DNA from: Acidobacteriota bacterium
Lineage (GTDB): Bacteria > Acidobacteriota > Terriglobia > Terriglobales > Acidobacteriaceae
Direction of reading: 5' to 3'
Assembly (NCBI GenBank): GCA_003225075.1
Contig: QIAP01000042.1
Span: forward strand, 26,190 to 90,189
DNA: 64,000 nucleotides
Positions 1-9,279 of this stretch are shown here, one piece after another (the stretch's first letter is position 1; the number at the start of each line of letters is the position of its first letter). The notes under the pieces are model-generated. The model did not search any database and had not been told where the DNA came from. It saw only the letters and a list, made by a program, of their open reading frames with translations. Both the position numbers and the translations under genes were made by a program.

Positions 1-1
1 C

Positions 2-163
2 GAGACCCGATTCGGCCTGGGCAGCCTGACTAACCGAGATGCCGCCCAAATGGATATGACAGAGTTCTTTGATTTCGTTAACGTACCATGGAGCACCCCT
101 CCCGATCCCTCGCTGGTGCCGGTCCAGAAAACGAACGGGAGTTGTGTGGACCAAGTGCCCTAA
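2..163 (+). CDS. Phosphoesterase (phospholipase C-like), C-terminal end
   Basis: An open frame enters from the left edge and stops at TAA 161-163, giving the last 53 residues of a protein whose body lies outside the window. The segment TRFGLGSLTNRDAAQ followed by DMTEFFDF and PPDPSLVP resembles the C-terminus of the secreted phosphoesterase/phospholipase C family that is frequent in Acidobacteriota; this is family recall, not a search. No catalytic residue lies in the visible part, so the activity cannot be judged here. Confidence 0.55.
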   Translation, partial: ETRFGLGSLTNRDAAQMDMTEFFDFVNVPWSTPPDPSLVPVQKTNGSCVDQVP

Positions 164-414
164 TGCGGGGACCCTGATTAATTTCTCGGCCTCGGGACAA
201 AATCAAAGCCAGTTTCAGCATCTCACGGACGCGCCGAAATTTAATCGTCTTAGAGGTAGTCGCTATGCGCAAGCGTTCAACGCTGAGCGTCCGCTCGGTC
301 CTTCCAGACGGTTTTGGGAAAGAATCGCTAAACGTACGAATATATTTCTCCTGCCACGGGTTGTTCCCGGTATACTTTTGTGGATCCGGTTCCATACCTC
401 CTGAGGGTCCGGTT

Positions 415-1518
415 ATGAAATTTCCACGGCCCACTCAGAATGCCTTCTCTGTTTGGCTTCTGATCCTCCCGCTCCTGATTGCGCTGGGCACGTCCACGAG
501 CTTCTCCCAAGAATGTGCCGGATGTCTCAATTCGGGAGTACCGGCCACCCCCAACGGGAGTGGTTTTAGATCATCCAACTTGAGCTTTACTCCCTCTTCC
601 TCTGCTCCCGATCCCTGGACCATTCGCAAGCGGGTGGACGAGGTCACCGTCTTTTTTACCGTCACCAACCGGCACAAGTTTGTGGACGATCTTGGTGAAG
701 AAGATGTCAATGTGACTGACGATCGTAAGCCGGTGCCAAGACTTTCCGCTTTCGGGCACGAGCGCGACCTGCCGTTGCGCATGGGTCTGATGGTGGATAC
801 CAGCAACTCAATCCATTATCGCTTTCGTTTTGAACAGGAGGCCGCCACCCGGTTCCTGCAAAAGATAGTGCGCCGAGAAATGGATCGCGCATTCGTAGTC
901 GGCTTTTCCGACCACGCCAATCTTACCCAGGACTATACCGATGATCCCGGGCAACTGGCGGCTGGGGTTTCCGCCTTGAAGTCCGAAGGCGGCACCGCCC
1001 TCTATGACGCCCTCCGCAGCGCTTGCGGAAAACTGGCGAGTGCAGGGGACAATGTCCCCATGGCCAGGACCCTTGTCGTCTTGAGTGATGGGGATGACAA
1101 CGCGAGCAAGGCCACTCTTGAGCAGACGATCGAGAATGCGCAGCGTCACGAGGTTACTATTTACACCATCAGTACTAACAACTCCGGCACAATCAGACCC
1201 GGGGATAAAGTGCTAAAAGAGCTGGCGCTACAGACGGGAGGCCGGATGTTCACTCCGAATAGCGCCAAAGAAGTAGTGAAGGCATTTGCTTCTATTGAAG
1301 ACGAGATGCGCAACCGATACGCGCTTTCCTATCGCCCCACCGATTTCGCTGAAAATGGCCGCTATCGCCGCATAGAGATTATCGCCCGCAAACTGAAAAA
1401 GCGGTTTCACGTCCACGCGCGCAAGGGCTATTACGCACCGCTGGCAGAGTTCCGGGAATTAGTGCCGCCCCAGGCAGGGATTCCGGCGGATTTAAACACC
1501 CCCGACCAGCGGCATTGA
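415..1518 (+). CDS. VWFA-related secreted domain protein
   Basis: Predicted 367-residue exported protein with a von Willebrand factor A fold, of the type called VWFA-related Acidobacterial domain. The N-terminus (MKFPRPTQNAFSVW, then a Leu/Ile-rich stretch ending near SFSQ) is a signal peptide, which supports the ATG at 415; the same frame is open back to 265 but that extension carries no signal features. The MIDAS metal-binding motif DTSNS follows MGLMV near residue 125, and LVVLSDGDDN is the second characteristic strand with its acidic loop. YALSYRPT and the basic ARKGYYAP ending are typical of this family. Such proteins are probably adhesion or scaffold modules; no enzyme function is implied. 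The gene stands alone, with non-coding DNA on both sides. Confidence 0.85.
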   Translation: MKFPRPTQNAFSVWLLILPLLIALGTSTSFSQECAGCLNSGVPATPNGSGFRSSNLSFTPSSSAPDPWTIRKRVDEVTVFFTVTNRHKFVDDLGEEDVNVTDDRKPVPRLSAFGHERDLPLRMGLMVDTSNSIHYRFRFEQEAATRFLQKIVRREMDRAFVVGFSDHANLTQDYTDDPGQLAAGVSALKSEGGTALYDALRSACGKLASAGDNVPMARTLVVLSDGDDNASKATLEQTIENAQRHEVTIYTISTNNSGTIRPGDKVLKELALQTGGRMFTPNSAKEVVKAFASIEDEMRNRYALSYRPTDFAENGRYRRIEIIARKLKKRFHVHARKGYYAPLAEFRELVPPQAGIPADLNTPDQRH

Positions 1519-1538
1519 ACGGTTCTCTGTTAAAAGTA

Positions 1539-1573
1539 ATTCCCGAATTGATGCTTACTCTCGATTCGGGAAT
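1539..1573. repeat. Perfect 10-bp inverted repeat after the VWFA gene
   Basis: ATTCCCGAAT (1539-1548) and ATTCGGGAAT (1564-1573) are exact reverse complements separated by 15 bases. The element lies 20 bases past the VWFA stop codon, where a terminator would be expected, but no T-run follows on the plus strand. It could be a terminator of weak form or a protein-binding dyad. Confidence 0.5.
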
Positions 1574-1661
1574 ACACGGGTCGTATCTTTGGTAATCTCA
1601 CCTGCACTCCTCAATCCTGAACAACGCCTTCCCGATGTAGAGGTAGCAGGGGTTAAGGCGC

Positions 1662-3143
1662 ATGCCGAAGACAGTCAGCCCGATCCCCCAAGACGCCGTA
1701 CTGCAAATTCTGCTTATCGGTCATGGCGAAGAAAGCTTTTTTGTCATCCGTGATCTGTTAAGCAGAGGCAATTCCGCTACCCGTGCAGAGTTAGAACACG
1801 CAACCTCATATGAAGAAGCATTACTTCGCATTGGAGAGACGGAGTACGACCTGATCCTGTTTGAATATGAAGCTCAGGATGGCATCGTTCTACAGTTGTT
1901 ACCGGAGCTTCGCCGCCTCAATACGACTGTGCCTGTTATCTTTCTTGCCGAGTACGCGGACGAGGGTACCCTGGCGGAAATTATCGCAGCGGGAGCTTGC
2001 GATTTCGTCAAGAAATCTGAGTTGTGTGAGGAGTACCTTGGGCGCTCGATCCGATATGCGGTCAACCTCCACCGTAAACATCAGAAGCGCCAGCAAGCGG
2101 AAGAAATGCTGCGTAAACTCTTTCAGGCAGTCGAGCAATCTGCCGACCTTGTCATGATTACCGATCAGGCGGGATTAATTGAATATGTGAATCCCGCGTT
2201 CGAGACGCTTACCGGTTATGCGAGCGAAGAGGTGGTCGGCAACACCGTTGCTTTATTGAAGTCGGCGGAACAAGCGCCGGGAATCTACGGAGAACTATGG
2301 GCCACAGTTCTGTCCGGCAAAGTCTTTCGCGGAACTCTTGCTAACTGCAAAAAGAATGGCGACATCTTCTATCTGGAGAAGACGATCACTCCCATTAGCG
2401 ATACGGAAGGTAACATCACCCACTTTATCTGCAACGATCGTGACATCACTGAGCGGCGCAAGCTGGAGGCTCAGCTTCGGCAGGCTCAAAAGATGGATGC
2501 CATCGGACAGTTGGCGGGTGGCATCGCGCATGATTTCAATAACCTCTTGATGATTATCGGCAGTTATGCCGAATTGGCGCTGGACTCTATTGATTCCGAT
2601 AGCCACCTGCGTCACAACATTGCGGAGATACAGAAAGCAGCGCATCGGGCCGCAGACCTCGCACGGAAACTGCTGGCTTTCAGTCGTAAACAGATGCAGG
2701 TGCTGCAAGTGTTAGATCTAAGCGCGGTGACCACCAAAATGGGCAAGATGGTGCCCCGTTTGATCGGCGAACACATTGATTTAATGGTGATTCCCACAGA
2801 CGATCTTTGGAAAGTCAAAGCTGACCCGGTCCAGATAGAACAAATCCTCATGAACCTGGCCACCAACGCAAGAGATGCGATGCCCGACGGTGGCAATCTT
2901 GCAATTGAGACCTCAAATGTTCGGGTGGACGAGGCCTATATTCAGCGGCACGCGATGGTGCCCATAGGAGATTACGTGCTGTTGACGGCCAGCGATTCGG
3001 GCCAGGGAATCGATTCCAAAGACTTGTCTCACATTTTTGAGCGCATTCTTTACGACCAAAGAAAAAGGCAAGGGCACGGGTCTGGGTCTGGCGACGGTAT
3101 ACGGCATCGTCAAACAGAATGCCGGCTTTATATGGGTGTATAG
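1662..3143 (+). CDS. Hybrid sensor histidine kinase, cut short by a frameshift
   Basis: The frame encodes a receiver-like domain (about residues 10-135), a PAS domain (about 145-265), a HisKA dimerisation domain with the phospho-acceptor His in [11 protein letters not shown], and most of a HATPase_c domain (N box [13 protein letters not shown]1 box SDSGQGID). At about 3039-3044 the reading frame breaks: HIFE should run into [15 protein letters not shown], which is found one frame over. The last 30 or so residues of this ORF are therefore out of frame. In the N-terminal receiver the usual phospho-acceptor Asp appears replaced by Glu ([11 protein letters not shown]), which suggests a non-phosphorylatable or constitutively active-like domain. 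The start ATG at 1662 follows GCAGGGG. It was probably once one protein with the segment that follows. Confidence 0.8.
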   Translation: MPKTVSPIPQDAVLQILLIGHGEESFFVIRDLLSRGNSATRAELEHATSYEEALLRIGETEYDLILFEYEAQDGIVLQLLPELRRLNTTVPVIFLAEYADEGTLAEIIAAGACDFVKKSELCEEYLGRSIRYAVNLHRKHQKRQQAEEMLRKLFQAVEQSADLVMITDQAGLIEYVNPAFETLTGYASEEVVGNTVALLKSAEQAPGIYGELWATVLSGKVFRGTLANCKKNGDIFYLEKTITPISDTEGNITHFICNDRDITERRKLEAQLRQAQKMDAIGQLAGGIAHDFNNLLMIIGSYAELALDSIDSDSHLRHNIAEIQKAAHRAADLARKLLAFSRKQMQVLQVLDLSAVTTKMGKMVPRLIGEHIDLMVIPTDDLWKVKADPVQIEQILMNLATNARDAMPDGGNLAIETSNVRVDEAYIQRHAMVPIGDYVLLTASDSGQGIDSKDLSHIFERILYDQRKRQGHGSGSGDGIRHRQTECRLYMGV

Positions 3144-3676
3144 CGAGCGCGGGATGGGCACCATCTTCAAGATTTATCTGCCTCGAGTTCACGAAACACA
3201 AGTTGCTCCGAAAGTTGCTCTTAGCAATCCGGGGATCCATTTGAATGGAAACGAAACCATACTCCTAGTAGAGGACGAACCAGCACTCAGGCAAGCCACC
3301 ACAAAATTTCTTAAAGGCGCTGGCTACAGTGTGCTGGAGGCACGAGATGGTCAGGACGCGGTTGAAGTGGCCGAGGGCCATTCCGGTCCAATTCACATCG
3401 CGGTGAGCGATGTGGTGATGCCGCGCGCATGAGTGGCGTTCAACTGGCTGAGCACCTCGCAATCATCCGACCTGAGACGAAAGTCTTGTTTGTTTCCGGG
3501 TATGCTGAAAGAAACGTTTTGCAACGTGGAACTGCCATTCGACGAGCGCGGTTCCTGCAAAAACCCTTTGGTCTTAAAGTTCTGGCACAAAAATACAGCA
3601 AGTGCTGAAAACCAAGCCCGGGCAGTCACGGGCTGAGGCCACCACAGTTCCAGCCATCACCATAGCTCCCGTATAA
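3037..3676 (+). pseudogene. Displaced 3' part of the hybrid kinase (ATPase end and receiver)
   Basis: This continues the preceding kinase in other frames. From 3037 the frame reads [15 protein letters not shown] (G2 box), then [11 protein letters not shown] and a receiver start [14 protein letters not shown] ending SDVVMPRA with a stop at 3430-3432. A second shift of frame there restores [11 protein letters not shown] and VLFVSGYAERNVLQ. Near 3589-3593 a third shift, explainable by one A missing from the CAAAAAT run, restores IQQVLKTKPGQSRAE, stopping at TAA 3674-3676. Three breaks in 600 bases fit either gene decay or low-quality sequence; the receiver keeps the DVVMPR phosphorylation-site strand. 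Confidence 0.75.
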
Positions 3677-3677
3677 T
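3648..3677 (+). promoter_or_regulatory. Candidate promoter for the GT39 gene
   Basis: A perfect TATAAT lies at 3672-3677, 22 bases before the ATG at 3700. The best upstream hexamer, TTCCAG at 3648-3653 with an 18-base spacer, is poor, so only the -10 element is persuasive. Confidence 0.35.
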
Positions 3678-3699
3678 TGAAATTCTGCGGAATTCCTAC

Positions 3700-5565
3700 A
3701 TGAATCTGCCTGTAGCGCTACGGGAGCGTAATTCCATTGCCGAGCCGTCCTTCTCAGACCCTGCTGCCGGGTTTCATCTTCGTCCTAGCCTATGTCTGCT
3801 GATGATTACAGGTTTTTGGCTGGTTATTTATGTTGCTGGGATGTGCATGCCGGCCCTCCTTGACGACGCCGACACCCAACACGCCGAGGTGGCACGCGAA
3901 ATGATTGTGCGACACGATTGGGCGACCCTGTATGCCAATGGCATTCGTTATATGGAGAAGGCGCCTTTGATGTATTGGGGAATCGCCGGCAGCCTTGTTC
4001 TCTTTGGAAAGAGCGAATGGGCTGTCCGGCTACCCGTCGTACTGTGGATGCTGGCCTTGTTTTACGCCACCTACTGGGTCGGACGGAAAATCTACGATGA
4101 AAGCGCCGGACTCTATTCGGCTCTGATAATGGCGACGGCCTTCGGCCCTTATATCTACACCCGCTTTTTAATCCCGGACACGCTTGTAGGCTTGTGGCTG
4201 CTGCTTGGATTTTTCTTCTTCCTGGAGACTTTGGAGGAGACCCCGCCCTCACGTCTGGCTTGTTGGGGACTAGCTGTAAGCTGTGCCCTGAACGTACTTA
4301 CCAAGGGCTTGATCGGATTAGTCTTCCCGGTGGCGGTGATCGCTTTTTACTTGATCTTGACCGGTAACCTGCGGCACATTCTGCGACTGCGGCTGATCTC
4401 GAGCACTGCTATCTTTCTGCTGGTCGCAGCACCTTGGCACATCCTGGCGGCGATGCGCAACCCCGACCAAGGCGGGGTTCGCGGTTTTTTGTGGCTCTAT
4501 TTCGTGAATGAGCACTTTCTGCGGTATTTGAACAAACGGGTGCCGCGTGACTACGACACTGTTCCTCTTCTAATTTTCTGGGGACTGCTGGTGTTATGGC
4601 TCCTGCCATGGAGCGCGTTCTTGCCGCAAGCCCTGAAACAGGTTCCCTTGCGCTGGCGAGAGGTGCGATCAAGACTCGACCCACGTCAAAGAGCCAATCT
4701 GCTGTTCGCTCTTTGGATCATGGTCATCGTAGTATTCTTTAGTTTTTCGACTCGCCAGGAGTACTACACAATTCCTGCAATACCGGCCATGGCGCTGCTG
4801 GTCGGCGCATGGTTCTCACGGGAGGCTGAGTCGCCGGCTAACAGCGCTGATCGTCGCGCGGGCAGGATTTCTTCCGCCATTCTGTTCGGGCTGGGGTCTC
4901 TGGGATTTGTTGTCAGTATGTTGCTGCTGATTCTATCCAAGCCGCCTTCGCCCGGAACGGATCTCTCGGAACTATTGAAAAGGAATCCGGAAGTTTACAC
5001 CCTCTCCTTTGGACACTTCCTTGACCTTACGCCCCAGGCCATGGGGGCGTTTCGCGGACCGTTATTAGGCGCCGCCCTTGCCTTGTTGCTCGGAACCGGC
5101 TTGAACTGGATGCTTCGCCGGGGCGGACGTCCCGCAGCAGGGAACTTTGCGCTGGCGGTGATGATGATCGGCCTGCTCGCCTGCGTGCACTCGGCATTCG
5201 TGACTTTCTCGCCAATCCTATCTTCCAAGCAGCTGGCTATTGCGATCGAGCAGCATTACCGGCCAGGGGACGTAATTGTCGTAGATGGCGAATACGAGAG
5301 CGCTTCCAGCTTGAATTTTTACATCGGTATTCCACTGCGCATCTTGCACGAGCCCTCAAGTGGCCTGTGGTACGGCTCGCACTTTCCCGATGCTCCGCAT
5401 GTCTTCGAAACCCCGGCGTCCTTCGCGTCCCTTTGGGCTGGGCCGGCGCGCATCTTTTTATGGAGTGACCAGGAAACGCCTAAGGAATTAGAGGGCGAAA
5501 AGTTCTATGTATTGGCGCGCGATGGAGGGAAGTTTATCTTTACCAATCAGGACCTGAAGCGTTGA
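3700..5565 (+). CDS. GT39 family membrane glycosyltransferase (ArnT-like)
   Basis: A 621-residue polytopic membrane protein with the hallmark first periplasmic loop of the PMT/ArnT group: DDADTQHAEVAREM carries the paired acidic residues, and YMEKAPLMYW follows. About ten to twelve hydrophobic helices fill the first 480 residues, and a soluble periplasmic domain of about 120 residues ends the protein. Family members move a sugar from an undecaprenyl-phosphate carrier onto lipid A, another lipid or a protein in the periplasm. The acceptor and sugar cannot be read from sequence. The GT21-like gene starts 40 bases downstream on the same strand, so co-transcription and a shared role in envelope glycolipid synthesis are likely. 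Confidence 0.85.
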   Translation: MNLPVALRERNSIAEPSFSDPAAGFHLRPSLCLLMITGFWLVIYVAGMCMPALLDDADTQHAEVAREMIVRHDWATLYANGIRYMEKAPLMYWGIAGSLVLFGKSEWAVRLPVVLWMLALFYATYWVGRKIYDESAGLYSALIMATAFGPYIYTRFLIPDTLVGLWLLLGFFFFLETLEETPPSRLACWGLAVSCALNVLTKGLIGLVFPVAVIAFYLILTGNLRHILRLRLISSTAIFLLVAAPWHILAAMRNPDQGGVRGFLWLYFVNEHFLRYLNKRVPRDYDTVPLLIFWGLLVLWLLPWSAFLPQALKQVPLRWREVRSRLDPRQRANLLFALWIMVIVVFFSFSTRQEYYTIPAIPAMALLVGAWFSREAESPANSADRRAGRISSAILFGLGSLGFVVSMLLLILSKPPSPGTDLSELLKRNPEVYTLSFGHFLDLTPQAMGAFRGPLLGAALALLLGTGLNWMLRRGGRPAAGNFALAVMMIGLLACVHSAFVTFSPILSSKQLAIAIEQHYRPGDVIVVDGEYESASSLNFYIGIPLRILHEPSSGLWYGSHFPDAPHVFETPASFASLWAGPARIFLWSDQETPKELEGEKFYVLARDGGKFIFTNQDLKR

Positions 5566-5605
5566 CTTCTGCTGTTATGCCGATAGCGCGAACCTGATTA
5601 AGAAA

Positions 5606-6865
5606 ATGATTCGTGTTTTATTAAGCATTCTTTCTTATCGCGTGTTGTCGTTACTCGTCATCTGGCGTGTTCTGCTGCTGATTGCGATCATTGGCACGCT
5701 AAGTTCCACCGTTTTCCTTGGCCTGGTACTGTTCGCGGCGCTTCGTTATCGTCGGCAGGCGCTTGCAGCGACATTAGCGACTGAGGTGCTCCCGCGATCT
5801 TCTTTTCCAGCTGTCACTGTGCTGAAGCCGGTCCACGGAGCGGAACCACAGCTCCGAGAAAATCTGGAGAGATTCTTCCAACAGGACTATCCCGATTTCG
5901 AAATCATCTTTGGCGCCCGCGCCGCGGAGGATGCAGCACTCAAGATCGCGGAAGAGCTTCAGCGACGCTATCCGAACGTGAAGTCACGCATCGTTGTTTC
6001 CGGTGTGCCTACTTGGCCGAATGCGAAGGTCTTCTCGCTCAACAAGATGCTGCAGGCATCGTCGAACCCCTACGTGGTCCTAAGCGACAGTGACGTAGAG
6101 GTTCGCCCCGATTTCTTGCGCAACATCGTCGCGCCATTGCTGGATTCGAAGGTAGGCCTCGTAACCTGCTTATACCGGGGTATCCCAGCGCAAGATTTCT
6201 GGTCGGTGTTGGAGGCACTGGGAATGTCAGTGGAAATGCCCTCTGGCGTTGTGGTGGCTGACATGATGGAAGGAATGCGGTTCGCACTCGGCTTGGCCAT
6301 AGCAACGCGCCGGGATGCACTCGCCGCCATCGGCGGTATCGGATCTACCGCAGACTATTATTCCGACGATTTCGTGTTAGGCAACGAGGTTTGGGCAGCG
6401 GGATATAAGGTTGTTTTGTCCCACTATATTGTGGGACACGTGCTGCTTCCCCGTTCTGTAAGACAGACGCTAGGCGATCAACTACGATGGATGAAAAGCA
6501 CCCGCTACTCTCGTCCAAAAGGGCACCTGGGCACCAGCCTCACCTTTGCCGTGCCATTCGGGATGCTGGGATTCGTCGCGGCCACGGCGCTGGGGCATGC
6601 ATATCTCGGCTTTGGCCTCTTTGTGGCGTCATTCCTTAATCGCATGATTCAGTCGGTGAGCGTGGGATGGGGAGTCGTTGGTGACCCGAGAGCTTTGAGC
6701 TTATGCTGGCTTTACCCCTTGCGGGACCTAGCGGGATTTCTTACGTGGGCGGCTAGTTACGCGAGCGGCAGTTTCACGTGGCGAGGGGAAACATATCGTT
6801 TTACCGAGGGCGGAAGAATCATTCCACAACACCGGCCCGCACAACCCGCTGCTGAGCAGCCGTAA
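5606..6865 (+). CDS. Ceramide glucosyltransferase-like protein (GT21)
   Basis: A 419-residue processive-type family 2/21 glycosyltransferase. An N-terminal membrane helix (about residues 10-50) precedes the GT-A domain, which shows VLKPVHGAEP, the DxD pair in VLSDSDVEV, the acidic SDDFVLG, and the (Q/R)xxRW signature as DQLRWMKSTR. Two or three helices close the protein. The spacing D, DxD, D, QxxRW is diagnostic of ceramide glucosyltransferases and of the hopanoid enzyme HpnI. A paralogue lies at 8098-9270 on the other strand. The lipid acceptor is unknown: no sphingolipid or hopanoid genes are in the window. The 3' end overlaps the convergent epimerase gene by 47 bases. Confidence 0.85.
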   Translation: MIRVLLSILSYRVLSLLVIWRVLLLIAIIGTLSSTVFLGLVLFAALRYRRQALAATLATEVLPRSSFPAVTVLKPVHGAEPQLRENLERFFQQDYPDFEIIFGARAAEDAALKIAEELQRRYPNVKSRIVVSGVPTWPNAKVFSLNKMLQASSNPYVVLSDSDVEVRPDFLRNIVAPLLDSKVGLVTCLYRGIPAQDFWSVLEALGMSVEMPSGVVVADMMEGMRFALGLAIATRRDALAAIGGIGSTADYYSDDFVLGNEVWAAGYKVVLSHYIVGHVLLPRSVRQTLGDQLRWMKSTRYSRPKGHLGTSLTFAVPFGMLGFVAATALGHAYLGFGLFVASFLNRMIQSVSVGWGVVGDPRALSLCWLYPLRDLAGFLTWAASYASGSFTWRGETYRFTEGGRIIPQHRPAQPAAEQP

Positions 6866-7853
6866 CCGGTATCGCCGTGGACGTAATGAGTTCCTCGCGG
6901 CGGTTTGCAACGACTCGACTGATAATTTCGCGTAATCTTACCCGTGGCGCGTAACCAATCAGCCGGGAAATTTTATCGATGTTGGGAACTCGACGCTCCA
7001 TGTCCTCGAACCCCGGCTGGTACGCCTCGTCGTAAGGAATCAGTCGAATCCCTGACTTGCTGTGCGCTAGCTTCTTCACCAGTTCGGCCAGTTCATACAT
7101 CGAGACTTCTTCAGGATTACCTATGTTGAAGACTTGCCCAATCGCATCTGGATGCTCCATCAGTGCAAGCAGAGCGCGCACCACGTCAGCTACATCGGCG
7201 AAACACCGGGTTTGGCGGCCATCTCCAAACACCGTGATTGGCAACCCCTTAAGCGCCTGATCCACAAAGCGCGGCAGCACCATGCCATAGTAACCAGTCT
7301 GACGTGGTCCGGTTGTGTTAAACAATCGAGCGATGACTACGGGCAGTGCCTGCGTTCTGTAATAGGAGAGAGCAAGAAATTCGTCGATGGCTTTCGAGCA
7401 CGCGTAGCTCCAACGGCTCTTGATGGTGGGGCCGTACACCACATCGTCGTCTTCGGTGAACGGGACTTTATTACTCTTACCGTAGACCTCCGAGGTAGAT
7501 GCGATCAGGCAAAGCTTGCCGTAGCGAGCTGCCTGCGACAGCACATTATGGCTTCCTAGCACGTTGGTTTCTATTGTCTCCACTGGGGCATTGATGATTT
7601 TTTGCACTCCGACGACGGCCGCCAAATGAAAGATCACGTCGGCCTTCCTCACCAGCGGCTCCAGTCTGGCAGCATCCAAAACTGAGCCCACAGTCATGTG
7701 AAAATCTTCACGATCCTGGAGATGTGCGATGTTCTCGACGCGACCAGTGGATAGATCGTCGACGACGGATACTTCATCTCCCCGAGCGAGCAATGCCTCG
7801 CACAAGTGACTGCCAATAAAACCGGCACCTCCAGTAACCAGAACTCGGCTCAT
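6819..7853 (-). CDS. NAD-dependent nucleotide-sugar epimerase/dehydratase
   Basis: A 344-residue extended short-chain dehydrogenase. The Rossmann motif GGAGFIGSHL sits at the N-terminus, an acidic residue at the end of beta-2 (VVDDLSTG) selects NAD, and the active site is STSEVYG with YACSK (Tyr and Lys). LFNTTGPRQ and VFGDGRQTRCFADV are typical of the nucleotide-sugar substrate domain. UDP-glucuronate decarboxylase, UDP-glucose 4-epimerase and dTDP-glucose dehydratase are all close relatives; the exact reaction cannot be chosen. Its neighbours are glycosyltransferases, so it probably supplies an activated sugar for them. The tail after residue 320 is Ala/Val-rich and overlaps the convergent GT21 gene. 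Confidence 0.85.
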   Translation of the reverse strand: MSRVLVTGGAGFIGSHLCEALLARGDEVSVVDDLSTGRVENIAHLQDREDFHMTVGSVLDAARLEPLVRKADVIFHLAAVVGVQKIINAPVETIETNVLGSHNVLSQAARYGKLCLIASTSEVYGKSNKVPFTEDDDVVYGPTIKSRWSYACSKAIDEFLALSYYRTQALPVVIARLFNTTGPRQTGYYGMVLPRFVDQALKGLPITVFGDGRQTRCFADVADVVRALLALMEHPDAIGQVFNIGNPEEVSMYELAELVKKLAHSKSGIRLIPYDEAYQPGFEDMERRVPNIDKISRLIGYAPRVRLREIISRVVANRREELITSTAIPVTAAQQRVVRAGVVE

Positions 7854-7961
7854 ATGTATGACCTTTATCTAAGAAGACGCGGTAGGCCAGTCATCAAGGC
7901 CAGTCCGCGAGAAGCACAAACCTCTAATTCTAATGGAACGTAAATCTATGTAAAGACACGA

Positions 7962-8004
7962 GGCGTTAGGTAGCGTCTTAAAGTATTAAGATACTACCGA
8001 CGCC
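7962..8004. terminator. Hairpin downstream of the second GT21 gene
   Basis: GGCGT, AGGTAG and TCTTAA on the left pair with TTAAGA, CTACC and ACGCC on the right around a four-base AGTA loop, with small bulges. The hairpin lies 90 bases past the stop of the minus-strand gene at 8098 and before the epimerase gene. There is no long T-run, so termination is a guess; it could also be a regulatory stem. Confidence 0.4.
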
Positions 8005-8097
8005 TAGTGTTCACAAGTAGCGGACCGTCAGCGGATGCGGTATTGGCCGAAATGCAGTGTTTAAAGACATACCCCAGGCGTCCGACAAACTGTCAAC

Positions 8098-9270
8098 CTA
8101 CAGGCTCATTCGCACCATTTTGCCGTGCTTCAAAAGGAACGTATCCCCGCGCCAGGTTACCGTGTGACCGGTCAAACTGAGAACCCAGATTGCCGGAGCG
8201 ATTAAGTCTCGCAGAGGAATTAGCCATGAGTGATCAATAATCTGCCGGTCCCGCAATACTACGCCTCCCACCAACCATGCGACTGAAAGACGTAACCCTA
8301 GTGCAATAGCAAGCAGTCCCCACGCCCACCCGGCGCCGCGAGTTACTAACAAATTTACGAAGGCCCAGGGAAATCCGAACGTAACCAGCAATCCCATGTA
8401 ACCCCAGCGCCGGGAATCGCGAATGCTGCGAGCCCACCGCAATTGATGGCGGACATACTCCCGTAATGAGTAGTCAGGTAAGAACGTTTCCACAATTACC
8501 TCCGAAAGACATACGCGGTAGCCGTGCGCGGCCAAGCGACGGCCGATCTCATAGTCATCCGCCAGGTAATCCGCAATGCTTTCAAAGCCGCCAATGGCCT
8601 CCAGATCACGACGGCGGAACGCTAACGTCGAGCCCAACCCAAAGCGCATACCGCCCTCGATCTGACGCGCCGCCAGCACACCTGCGCAGAAATCCGTGCT
8701 GATACCCAGCGATTCCAGGCGCGATCCCAGGGTTGGAGCCGCTACCCCGCGGTAGAGGCAGGTAACCATTCCGACCGTAGGATCGCTCAACGGCTGGAGC
8801 ACCCTTCGCAAGTAATCCCGTTCCACGCGAATATCGCTATCATTAACGATCAAATTTTCATAACGCGCGACGGGCAGCATTTGCGCCAGGTTGCTCACCT
8901 TGATGTTCGCTCCCAGGTTCTGCTCGCAGATAACAAGTTGGATGGCGAGCCGCGGGAATTCCGTCTTCAGGCGCTCAACCGTCTCCACCGCCGCATCATT
9001 TTGAACGTTTACGCCGAAGACGATTTCGTATTCCGGATAGTCCTGCACACAATGACTTCGAAGGCTCTGGTAGATTTCAGGGTCAGCACCTCGCAAAGGT
9101 TTCAGGATGGAAACAGGTTGTATCGGGCGGGCGCTCCCGGCCGCCGATTTTGACTTTCTCATTCCGCGCAAGAATCCGACGGCACTCCACAAGCAGAGCG
9201 TGAAATACGCAATGCTCGCGATCGTGCCCATTGCAGCGATCACTTCGATTGCTTGGCGGGCGTGATGCAT
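8098..9270 (-). CDS. Ceramide glucosyltransferase-like protein (GT21), second copy
   Basis: A 390-residue paralogue of the protein at 5606-6865 with the same architecture: an N-terminal membrane helix, ILKPLRGADPE, DxD in IVNDSDIRVE, ADDYEIG, the QxxRW motif as HQLRWARSIR, then C-terminal helices and a shared ending (GHTVTWRGDTFLL here, GSFTWRGETYRF in the other copy). Its start lies nine bases after the stop of the upstream ABC permease on the same strand, so it is probably the last gene of a permease-permease-glycosyltransferase operon. The likely role is transfer of a sugar from a nucleotide sugar to a membrane lipid on the cytoplasmic face. Confidence 0.85.
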   Translation of the reverse strand: MHHARQAIEVIAAMGTIASIAYFTLCLWSAVGFLRGMRKSKSAAGSARPIQPVSILKPLRGADPEIYQSLRSHCVQDYPEYEIVFGVNVQNDAAVETVERLKTEFPRLAIQLVICEQNLGANIKVSNLAQMLPVARYENLIVNDSDIRVERDYLRRVLQPLSDPTVGMVTCLYRGVAAPTLGSRLESLGISTDFCAGVLAARQIEGGMRFGLGSTLAFRRRDLEAIGGFESIADYLADDYEIGRRLAAHGYRVCLSEVIVETFLPDYSLREYVRHQLRWARSIRDSRRWGYMGLLVTFGFPWAFVNLLVTRGAGWAWGLLAIALGLRLSVAWLVGGVVLRDRQIIDHSWLIPLRDLIAPAIWVLSLTGHTVTWRGDTFLLKHGKMVRMSL

Positions 9271-9279
9271 CTTTTGAGA

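Noticed and set aside
69..434. Overlapping frames of 111 and 118 residues on both strands
   Set aside because: They overlap the true phosphoesterase end or the non-coding leader and show no protein-like pattern.
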